This document shows, piece by piece, positions 8,358 to 15,594 of a stretch of 64,000 nucleotides of DNA (its first letter is position 1; the number at the start of each line of letters is the position of its first letter). The stretch lies in NCBI GenBank assembly GCA_025517485.1, contig JAOPKB010000003.1, positions 186,001 to 250,000 on the forward strand, in the 5' to 3' direction. This DNA is from Natronoglomus mannanivorans (GTDB taxonomy: Archaea > Halobacteriota > Halobacteria > Halobacteriales > Natrialbaceae). Under the pieces are notes generated by a model, which saw only the letters and a program-made list of their open reading frames with translations, did not search any database and was not told the DNA's origin. Both the position numbers and the translations under genes were made by a program.

Positions 8358-10085
8358 ATGGATGAGCGAACTCGGCGGTCGACCGACCGCACCGACCGGG
8401 ACCGAGTCGTTCTCGTCGGCAAAGAGAGCGTCGGCAAGTCGGCACTCGCGGCGCGTCTCACCGGCAGCATACCCATAGACGAGAAGATCCGTGGCTCGAC
8501 CGTCTCGAGCGAGGTGTACCGAACGGACGAGTTCGACCTGATCGACACACCGGGGATCACGCTCGAGGGCGACACCGAGACGACCCGCGACGCGCTCGCG
8601 CAACTGGACGACGGCGATAGAATCGTTCTGGTCGTGCCGGCGACCGATCTCGATCGCGATCTCGCGGATTTGCTGCCGATCGTTCAGGGGAGGGTGGGCG
8701 CGGTCGTCGTCACGTTCTGGGACAAGATCGATACGAGCGACGGGCGGGGACGGGATACGCTCGCGGCGCTGGCGGACGACCTCGGCGTGCCGGTCGTTCC
8801 GGTGGACGCGCGATCGGTGGGTCGCGTCGCTGCGGACGGCGGCGAGAGCCGCGTCGGGAACCCGACAGACGGTGCATATCCAACAGCCACACCGAACGCC
8901 ACCGCCAACGAAATCCTCGCGGCGATCCGCTCGGCCAGCGAGTTGCCTGGTGGAACGGCGACCCGCGTCGGCTGGCGGATCGAACCACCCGAGACGATTC
9001 TCGAGCGGCCGGTCGTCGGACCGATCGTCGGCGCGCTGGCGTTACTGCTGCCGGCGCTCGTCGCCGTCTGGTTCGCCAATGGCGTCGCGGCGGAACTCGA
9101 CCCGATCGTGGCGGGAGCACTCGAGCTGACGATCGCGTGGACCGACGGGTTACCGGGGCCGCTATCGGCCGTCCTCGGCGGCGACTACGGACTCCTCGCG
9201 ATGGGGCCGTTCCTCTTCGTCTGGGCACTTCCCACGATGCTCATCTTCGCGGTGTTCGTGGGTGCGTACAAGGCCAGCGGCCTCGTGACCCGTATCACGA
9301 CCGCGCTCCATCCCACGATGGGTCGCGTGGGCCTGACCGGTCGGGACCTCGTCCGCGTCGTCATGGGCTTCGGCTGTAACGTCCCAGCGGTGACGAGCAC
9401 CCGGAGCTGTTCGTCCTGTACACGATGTACGACGATCTCGGCGATCTCCTTCGGATCGGCGTGTTCCTACCAGTTCCCCGCGACGCTCGCTGTCTTCGCC
9501 GCCGTCGGCATGCCGTGGCTCGTCGGCCCCTACCTCGCGATCCTCGTCGCGACGACACTGATCTACGTTCGACTGATCGCCCCACCCGAAGCCCGGACGG
9601 CGACCCTCGCGGTCGACCGACGCACGTTCCTCGAGTGGCCCCGGCCACGGGCGATCTGGCGCGAGGCCCGCTCGTCGCTGGCGAGTTTCGTCACGACCGC
9701 GCTCCCGGTGTTCGCCGGGATCTGCGTCGTGGCCGCGCTGCTCGAGTACGCCGGCGCACTCGAGAAACTCGGAACAGGGCTCGCGCCCGCGATGGCCGCG
9801 TTCACCCTGCCGTCGGAGGCCGCGCTGCCGGTCGTCCTCGCCTCGGTTCGAAAGGACGGGATCGCGCTGTTGACCGCCGATGCCGCTGGCATGGGAGCAC
9901 TCTCCCCGCTCCAGGTGCTCGTCGCGGTCTACCTCGCGGGCGTCTTGCTCCCCTGTCTGGTGACGGCGATCACCGTCGCGCGCGAGGTCTCGATTCGCTT
10001 CGTCGCCACGATGCTCGCCCGACAGGCCGTCGCCGCGATCGGGTTCGCGCTGGTCATCGCCTGGGTCGGTGCGTTCCTGTTTTGA
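8358..10085 (+). CDS. FeoB-like membrane protein with N-terminal GTPase domain
   Basis: This 575-residue protein has a small G domain at about residues 1-175: GKESVGKSAL as G1, DTPG as G3, and WDKID where NKxD is expected. A polytopic membrane region with nucleoside-recognition/Gate-type helices follows. The FeoB gate hallmark GFGCNVPA is present (Cys 340). It is followed at once by an unusual SCSSCTRC cluster (Cys 351, 354, 357). The protein is shorter than bacterial FeoB (about 700-800 residues). FeoB imports ferrous iron, but the partnership with CobW leaves another divalent metal possible. No FeoA gene is adjacent. I chose ATG 8358; an in-frame GTG lies at 8328. Confidence 0.85.
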   Translation: MDERTRRSTDRTDRDRVVLVGKESVGKSALAARLTGSIPIDEKIRGSTVSSEVYRTDEFDLIDTPGITLEGDTETTRDALAQLDDGDRIVLVVPATDLDRDLADLLPIVQGRVGAVVVTFWDKIDTSDGRGRDTLAALADDLGVPVVPVDARSVGRVAADGGESRVGNPTDGAYPTATPNATANEILAAIRSASELPGGTATRVGWRIEPPETILERPVVGPIVGALALLLPALVAVWFANGVAAELDPIVAGALELTIAWTDGLPGPLSAVLGGDYGLLAMGPFLFVWALPTMLIFAVFVGAYKASGLVTRITTALHPTMGRVGLTGRDLVRVVMGFGCNVPAVTSTRSCSSCTRCTTISAISFGSACSYQFPATLAVFAAVGMPWLVGPYLAILVATTLIYVRLIAPPEARTATLAVDRRTFLEWPRPRAIWREARSSLASFVTTALPVFAGICVVAALLEYAGALEKLGTGLAPAMAAFTLPSEAALPVVLASVRKDGIALLTADAAGMGALSPLQVLVAVYLAGVLLPCLVTAITVAREVSIRFVATMLARQAVAAIGFALVIAWVGAFLF

Positions 10086-10219
10086 GATCGTGTCACGATC
10101 TACGACGACTCGTCTTCGACCGTGATCGCCGGACTCGTCCAGACGGTCGAGGGACACCGTCGCCCGACGTCAATCTCGAGCGAGAACCACCCCCAGTTAT
10201 CAACACACACTCGGTTTCT

Positions 10220-10275
10220 GGCCACCATTATTAACCAGAAGGGTTAAAATAATATCGTCGCGTATCGTGGAACCC
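10220..10275 (+). promoter_or_regulatory. AT-rich dyad upstream of the frameshifted flavoprotein
   Basis: The region upstream of the ATG at 10276 holds a perfect six-base dyad, TTAACC at 10231-10236 and GGTTAA at 10242-10247, spaced by five bases. It is flanked by ATTA and TAAT. It lies 29-45 bases before the start, where an archaeal promoter or operator would sit. This is the third AT-rich element associated with the metal cluster. Confidence 0.35.
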
Positions 10276-11489
10276 ATGTACGAGTGCGCCATCGTCGGCG
10301 GCGGCATCCACGGAACCGTCCTCGCACAGCGCCTACTCGAGGACACAGGACTCGAGTGCGAGGAGGTGGTGATCGTCGATCCACACGACCGGCTCTGCGA
10401 GTCGTTCCGACGGAAAGCACGGGCCTGCGAGATGGACGAACTGCGCTCGACGTTCGTCCACCACGTCGGCACCGAACCGTTCGGCCTCGAGCACTTCGCT
10501 GAGGGTCGCGGCCGGGAGGACGAACTGGTCCCGACGCCGGGCTATCCTCGCCGACCGTCGCTCGCACTCTTTCTCGATTACGCCGACTACGTGATCGAGA
10601 CGCGCGAACTCGAGGGTCTCCACCGGAAAACGACGGTCGAACGGGTTCGCGAGCGCGAGCGGGCGGGCGACGAACTCGTCCTCGAAACGAGCGACGGGCC
10701 GATCCGTGCTCGCACCTGCGTGCTGGCGATCGGTCGCGGCGGGCGCTATCGGCACCCGGAGTGGGCGTCAGGCGTCGACGGGGTCACGCACGTCTGGGAC
10801 GACGCGTTCGATCCGGAGACGCGGGCCGAGTCGACGGTCGTCGTCGCGGTGGGATCACCGCCGGCCAGCTGGCGAGTTGTCTGGCCGACCGCGAGTCCGT
10901 GACGCTGCTCGCGAGACACCCATTCGAGCGCGCAGTAACCGAGGCCGATCCGCGCTGGATCAACTGGCCCCACGTCGAGGAACATCTCCACGTCCACCCG
11001 CCGGGATCGCGCGCCCGCTACGAAACGATCCGAGCAGCGCGCAACGATTCGACGATGCCACCGTACCTCCACGACAGACTCGAGGAACTGGTCGACGACG
11101 GGACGCTCACGGTCCGCCGTGGAGACGTCGACAGCGCTCGATACGTCGACGGAGCGGTTCGCCTGCTGCTGGCCGACGGCGGCTGCGTGAGTGGTGACCG
11201 GGTCGTCCTCGCCACCGGCTTCGAGACCGGCTTCGACCACCCGTTCGTCGACCGACTCGCCGACGATCTCGCCCTCGAACGAGGCTATCGCGGCATGCCG
11301 GTTCTCGAGGACGAGAGCCTCGCCTGGCGGCGGGTCGACGGTACTACGTCGCCAGTGTTCGTCTCCGGCTGGCTCGCCCAGGGAACCGTCGGCCCGTTCG
11401 CGGGCAACGTCGTCGGCGCTCGACGCTCGGCCGATCGGATCACGAGAGCACTCGAGACGCGACGACGGGAACCGGTCCAAGCCGTCTGA
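10276..11489 (+). pseudogene. FAD/NAD(P)-binding oxidoreductase interrupted by one frameshift
   Basis: Two overlapping frames encode consecutive halves of one protein. The first (10276 to a stop at 10902) begins YECAIVGGGIHGTVLAQRLL, an FAD-binding Rossmann motif, and runs with conserved spacing to STVVVAVG. The second frame, entered at about 10848, continues GGITAGQLASCLADRESVTL and goes on to GDRVVLATGFETGFDHPF and VFVSGWLAQGTVGPFAGNVV, ending at 11489. Restoring one G near 10846-10847 would give VVVGGGITAGQLA, the expected second dinucleotide fold. So a single-base deletion explains the break: either a recent pseudogene or a sequencing error. The joined protein (about 404 residues) resembles FAD-dependent N-hydroxylase-like proteins. 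It sits with the CobW/FeoB-like cluster. Confidence 0.8.
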
Positions 11490-11609
11490 GCGGGCCAGCG
11501 TGGATGAGGACGGAGGGTACAACGGTGCGACACCAGTACAGTATCCACGAACGTGCATCACGGACCGAAGGCGAAAGCGTTTTTGAGCACGGATACGGGG
11601 GTTCAGATA

Positions 11610-11861
11610 ATGACCGCCTACACCGCGACGGTGACGGTTCGACTCAAACACGGCGTCCTCGACCCGGAAGCCGAGACGACACAGCGCGCACTCGAGCGGC
11701 TCGGCTTCGAACTCGCCGATCTGCGTTCCGCGGATCGGTTCGAGATCGACCTCGAGGCCGACTCGACGGGCGACGCCGAAGACCGCGTCGACGAGATGGC
11801 CGAGCGGCTGCTGGCCAACCCGACCATCCACGACTACGACGTCGAGATCGCGGAGCGATAG
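11610..11861 (+). CDS. purS: Phosphoribosylformylglycinamidine synthase, PurS subunit
   Basis: PurS is the small structural subunit that bridges PurL and PurQ in FGAM synthase. The 83-residue protein has the family pattern YTATVTVRLKHGVLDPEAET, then GF-x-DLR-x-x-DRFEIDLEA, and ends IHDYDVEI. I start at ATG 11610; an upstream GTG in the same frame would add about 19 unlikely residues. The stop lies one base before the purQ start, so the two are co-transcribed and probably translationally coupled. Confidence 0.93.
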   Translation: MTAYTATVTVRLKHGVLDPEAETTQRALERLGFELADLRSADRFEIDLEADSTGDAEDRVDEMAERLLANPTIHDYDVEIAER

Positions 11862-11862
11862 G

Positions 11863-12549
11863 ATGACGGTCGCCATCATCAGATTCGGCGGCTCGAACTG
11901 CGACCGTGACGCCGAGCGCGCTCTCGAGCACCTCGATATCGACGCCGAGATCGTCTGGCACGAAGACGAGGACGGCCTCCCCGCGGAGACGAGCGGTATC
12001 CTGCTCCCCGGCGGCTTCTCCTACGGAGACTACCTGCGGGCGGGTGCGATGGCCGCCCACTCACCGATTATGGACGAGGTCCGCGAGGCCGCCGCCGACG
12101 GCGTTCCCGTCCTCGGCGTCTGCAACGGCGCACAGGTCGGCTGCGAGTCCGGATTGACGGAGGGTGCCTTTACGACCAACGAGAGCGCCCGCTTCCAGTG
12201 CGAACACGTCTACCTCCGCGTCGAACGCGACGACACCCCCTGGACCGCCGCCTACGAAGACGGCGAGGTCATCGAGGTCCCGATCGCCCACGGCGAGGGC
12301 CGCTACGAGATCGACGACGACCGCCTCGCCGAACTCGAGGACGAGGGTCGCGTCCTCTTTCGGTACTGCGACGAGAACGGCGCCGTCGACGATCCGAGCG
12401 TGAACCCGAACGGCTCGAAACACAACGTCGCCGGCGTCCTCGGCGAGACCGAGACCGTCGCGGTATTGATGCCCCACCCCGAACGGGCGACGCTGCCCGA
12501 CGTCGGCGGTGTCGACGGGCAGGGGATCCTCGAGGGGTTCGCCCGGTAG
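11863..12549 (+). CDS. purQ: Phosphoribosylformylglycinamidine synthase, PurQ glutaminase subunit
   Basis: PurQ is a class I glutamine amidotransferase that supplies ammonia to PurL for converting FGAR to FGAM. The 228-residue protein opens VAIIRFGGSNCDRD and has LLPGGFSYGDYLRAG. The nucleophile elbow LGVCNGAQ has Cys 87, and the catalytic His and Glu lie in MPHPERA near the C terminus. The start follows the purS stop by one base. PurL is not in the window. The frame is complete and of normal length. Confidence 0.95.
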   Translation: MTVAIIRFGGSNCDRDAERALEHLDIDAEIVWHEDEDGLPAETSGILLPGGFSYGDYLRAGAMAAHSPIMDEVREAAADGVPVLGVCNGAQVGCESGLTEGAFTTNESARFQCEHVYLRVERDDTPWTAAYEDGEVIEVPIAHGEGRYEIDDDRLAELEDEGRVLFRYCDENGAVDDPSVNPNGSKHNVAGVLGETETVAVLMPHPERATLPDVGGVDGQGILEGFAR

Positions 12550-12648
12550 TCAGTGGACGGGTCAACACGGCCGGAGCGACGGCGCTCTCATAACGCGTAG
12601 CGACGGTTGACCAGTGTTCGGTACCGTTTTCTGGATGTTAGAGAGCGG

Positions 12649-12777
12649 TCAGTCGTCACTCGAGACGAGCTCGTTCTCCGATTCGCCGACGAGGAAGTGA
12701 ACGCCGGCCGTGCCGTCCTCGGCACCGAAGACGACGGCGATCGTCTCCGTCGAGACCGAACACGGCGCCGGGAGCGG
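12649..12777 (-). pseudogene. Coding-like C-terminal remnant without a start
   Basis: Just past the stop of the ABC ATPase, in a different minus-strand frame, about 40 codons show strong haloarchaeal codon usage. They end TETIAVVFGAEDGTAGVHFL, then VGESENELVSSDD and a TGA at 12649. I see no ATG or GTG start in the frame. Upstream it runs into the ATPase tail as Arg-rich nonsense. It may be a decayed gene end or a frameshifted extension of the ATPase. The parent family is unknown. Confidence 0.35.
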
Positions 12778-12778
12778 A

Positions 12779-14104
12779 TCAATCCGACGTCGCCAGTTCG
12801 TCCGCGGGGACGTCCTGTCGGTCGTCGGCGAGGTGACACGCGTTTCGGTGGCCGGGAACGGCCTCGCGGAGGTCGGGTTTGGACTCCTGACAGACGGTCG
12901 TGAATTCCTCGCGAAGCACCTCGAGTGCGTCGTCGTCTCGGCCGTTCGCGAGGTGGTCGACCGCCGTCGTGAATATCTCGTCCGCGCGCGCGTCCTCGAG
13001 TGTCTCGGGGAGGTCGTACTCCGTGCGGAGTTGCCGTTCGACCTTCGCGACGGGAAGCGTCTCCGGGACGTCGACCTCGTCGGCCGATTGCTCCGGAGAC
13101 AGCAGTTCGGACAGTCGCTCGACGGTCAGCTCCCCGCTGGCGACCCGTTGCTTGAAGTCGAGGACGGAGCGCCAGGTCGCCTGCTCGAACACGTACTCGT
13201 CCGGTGGGATGACCTCCGGACAACGGGTGTGAAAGCGACAGCCTCGCGGCGGATTCGACGGATCGGGAACGGTTCCGGTGAGCCGCACTCGATCACTGTC
13301 GTCGGAGACGTCCGTGGACGGAATCGCTGAGACCAGCGCTCGCGTGTACGGGTGCTGGGGATCCGAGAACAGTTCCTCGGTCGGTCCGACCTCGACGAAT
13401 TCGCCGAGGTACATCACGCCGACGCGATCACAGATCTCCCGGACGACGCCGAGGTTGTGGCTGATGAGGAGGATGCTCAGGCCGAACTCCGTCTGGAGGT
13501 CGTCCATCAACGAGAGAATCTCGGCCTGAATCGAGACGTCGAGTGCCGACACGGGTTCGTCGGCGACGAGCAGCCGCGGATTCAACACCAACGCCCGCGC
13601 CAGTCCGACGCGCTGTTTTTGCCCGCCGGAGAGTTCGTGCGGGTACCGATCGATATCCTCGGCCTGCAACCCGACGCGCACCAGCAGTTGTTCGACGATC
13701 CGACGGCGACGCTTGCGATCGGTCATCCCGTGGACGATCAGCGGTTCGGCGATCGAATCACCGACGCTCATCCGCGGGTCGAAACTCGAGTCCGGATCCT
13801 GAAAGATCATCTGTGCCTCTCGACGGAACCGCTTGAGCGCCGAACGATCGTACTCGACGATATCTCGGCCGTCGAAACGAACCGAGCCCGCCGTCGGCTC
13901 CTCGAGTCGAAGGATCGTCCGGGCGGCCGTCGACTTCCCGCAGCCGGACTCGCCGACGATTCCGAACGTCTCGCCTTCCTCGACCCCGAAGCTCACTCCG
14001 TCGACGGCCTTCACGCGGCCGATCTCTTTCTTCATGATCCCCTCGGTCAGCGGGAAGTGCTTCTTGAGATCGTCGACCTCGAGGAGCGTCCGGTTCGTCG
14101 TCAT
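12779..14104 (-). CDS. Peptide/nickel-type ABC transporter ATP-binding protein (DppF/OppF-like)
   Basis: This is an ABC ATPase of 441 residues that would power uptake of oligopeptides or related solutes. It has Walker A GESGCGKST, Q-loop IFQDPDSSFDP, signature LSGGQKQRVGLARAL and Walker B LLVADEPVSALD. The C-terminal oligopeptide/dipeptide domain starts GCRFHTRCPEVIPPDEYVFE and ends PGHRNACHL. An insertion of about 80 residues rich in helices separates these two halves. The ATG at 14104 overlaps the stop of the partner ATPase by four bases (ATGA). No permease or binding-protein genes are adjacent. Confidence 0.9.
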   Translation of the reverse strand: MTTNRTLLEVDDLKKHFPLTEGIMKKEIGRVKAVDGVSFGVEEGETFGIVGESGCGKSTAARTILRLEEPTAGSVRFDGRDIVEYDRSALKRFRREAQMIFQDPDSSFDPRMSVGDSIAEPLIVHGMTDRKRRRRIVEQLLVRVGLQAEDIDRYPHELSGGQKQRVGLARALVLNPRLLVADEPVSALDVSIQAEILSLMDDLQTEFGLSILLISHNLGVVREICDRVGVMYLGEFVEVGPTEELFSDPQHPYTRALVSAIPSTDVSDDSDRVRLTGTVPDPSNPPRGCRFHTRCPEVIPPDEYVFEQATWRSVLDFKQRVASGELTVERLSELLSPEQSADEVDVPETLPVAKVERQLRTEYDLPETLEDARADEIFTTAVDHLANGRDDDALEVLREEFTTVCQESKPDLREAVPGHRNACHLADDRQDVPADELATSD

Positions 14105-15186
14105 TCGCCACCACCCGTGTGGAGTCCCGTCCCCGGCTCCTGACCGATTTCTGAGAACTCGTTGGTGTCCGGCAGTTCGCCGTCTTCGCCCTCGTAGTGG
14201 ATACACGACACGCGGTGATCACCGTCGCCATCGCTGTCGCCGGTATCATCATCGTCACCGTCGAAACCGTAGAGCGGTGGTTGCTCGCCGATCCGACACG
14301 CCTCCCTCGCGTATTCACACCGCGGATGGAACCGACAGCCGCTGGGCGGGTTGATCGGACTCGGGAGGGAGCCGGGGATCGGCTCGAGACCGCCGGGCTG
14401 ACCCGGGAGACACTCGAGTAACGCTCGCGTGTACGGGTGTGCCGGGTTCTCGAAGATCTGTTCGCCGGTCCCCGTTTCCATCACCTTTCCCGCGTACATG
14501 ACGACGACGCGGTCGGCGACTTCGGCGACGACGCCGAGGTCGTGTGTGATGAAGATGATGCTCGTGTCGAACGCCGCCTGCAGGTCTCTGAAGAGATCGA
14601 GGATCTGGGCTTCGATCGTGACGTCCAGCGCGGTCGTCGGCTCGTCGGCGATGAGCAGATCCGGCTCGCAGGCCAGCGCGATCGCGATCACCACGCGCTG
14701 TTTCATGCCACCGGAGAACTCGTGTGGGTAGTCGTCGACCCGGTTGCCCGCCTCGGGAATGCCGACCGAGTCGAGGAGGGAGACCGCCTTTTGACGGGAC
14801 TCTCGTTTCGTGAGGTCCTGGTGGGCGTCGATCGCCTCCCGGATCTGGTAGCCGACGGTGTAGACGGGGTTGAGCGCCCCCTGTGGGTTCTGGAAGACGT
14901 GCCCGATCCGTCCGCCGCGGAGGTCCCGTAGCTCGTCGTCCGAGAGGGTCGTCACGTCGGTCCCATCGAAGATCACCTCGCCGGCGATTTCACCCGGCGG
15001 CATGGGGATCAACTGCGTGATCGATTCGCTCGTCACGGACTTTCCCGACCCGCTCTCCCCGACGATACAGACCGTCTCGCCGCGGTCGACGTCGAAGCTC
15101 ACGCCGTCGACCGCCTTGACGGTCCCGTCGTCGGTGTGGAAGTACGTTCGCAGGTCGCGGATCGAGAGGAGTGGATCGTCGGACAT
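14101..15186 (-). CDS. Peptide/nickel-type ABC transporter ATP-binding protein (DppD/OppD-like)
   Basis: This is the first ATPase of a translationally coupled DppD-DppF-like pair, 361 residues long. Motifs are Walker A GESGSGKSV, Q-loop VFQNPQGALNPVYTVG, signature FSGGMKQRVVIAIAL and Walker B LLIADEPTTALD. The C-terminal domain has GCRFHPRCEYAREAC, then a haloarchaeal Asp/Gly-rich insert (DGDDDDTGDSDGDGD), then VSCIHYE. In full operons the order is usually binding protein, two permeases, DppD and DppF. Here about 400 gene-free bases precede it, so the permeases are elsewhere or lost. Confidence 0.9.
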   Translation of the reverse strand: MSDDPLLSIRDLRTYFHTDDGTVKAVDGVSFDVDRGETVCIVGESGSGKSVTSESITQLIPMPPGEIAGEVIFDGTDVTTLSDDELRDLRGGRIGHVFQNPQGALNPVYTVGYQIREAIDAHQDLTKRESRQKAVSLLDSVGIPEAGNRVDDYPHEFSGGMKQRVVIAIALACEPDLLIADEPTTALDVTIEAQILDLFRDLQAAFDTSIIFITHDLGVVAEVADRVVVMYAGKVMETGTGEQIFENPAHPYTRALLECLPGQPGGLEPIPGSLPSPINPPSGCRFHPRCEYAREACRIGEQPPLYGFDGDDDDTGDSDGDGDHRVSCIHYEGEDGELPDTNEFSEIGQEPGTGLHTGGGE

Positions 15187-15594
15187 GACTCGGTGAAGAG
15201 GTCACGACACCACTCGACAGGGGCACGGGCGTCGGGCGAAGACGGACACGATACCGGACTCCGACGGAGAGACGACCGTGTTTCGTGGTGCAGCGACCGG
15301 TTATTTGGGTTGGTCGTACTACCCAGTGCATCGGTCTATATGTTTTCCTTCGTGGGACCTCACGAGACCGTCGCGAACTCGAGTCGCGCTACCGTGGTTC
15401 GGCAACGTTGCTCGCCAGCGCCCCCTCCGGCAGCCCGTCGTTCGACGGCGAGTCGGTCTCGTGAATGGCTAATTCCGCACACAGGGGTCACGAACGCGCC
15501 TCCGACGGAACGACTCAAAAACTGAGTCGATTCGAACATTAAAGAGGGTATAGTTCCTTGACCGCACGAAATACGAGTCGGAGTGACAGTCAAG
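15187..15594. other. Intergenic region between divergent ABC ATPase and histidine kinase genes
   Basis: About 400 bases hold no convincing gene. A somewhat AT-richer segment around 15535-15560 (ACATTAAAGAGGGTATAG) is a plausible promoter for the downstream kinase. Nothing else stands out. Confidence 0.5.
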
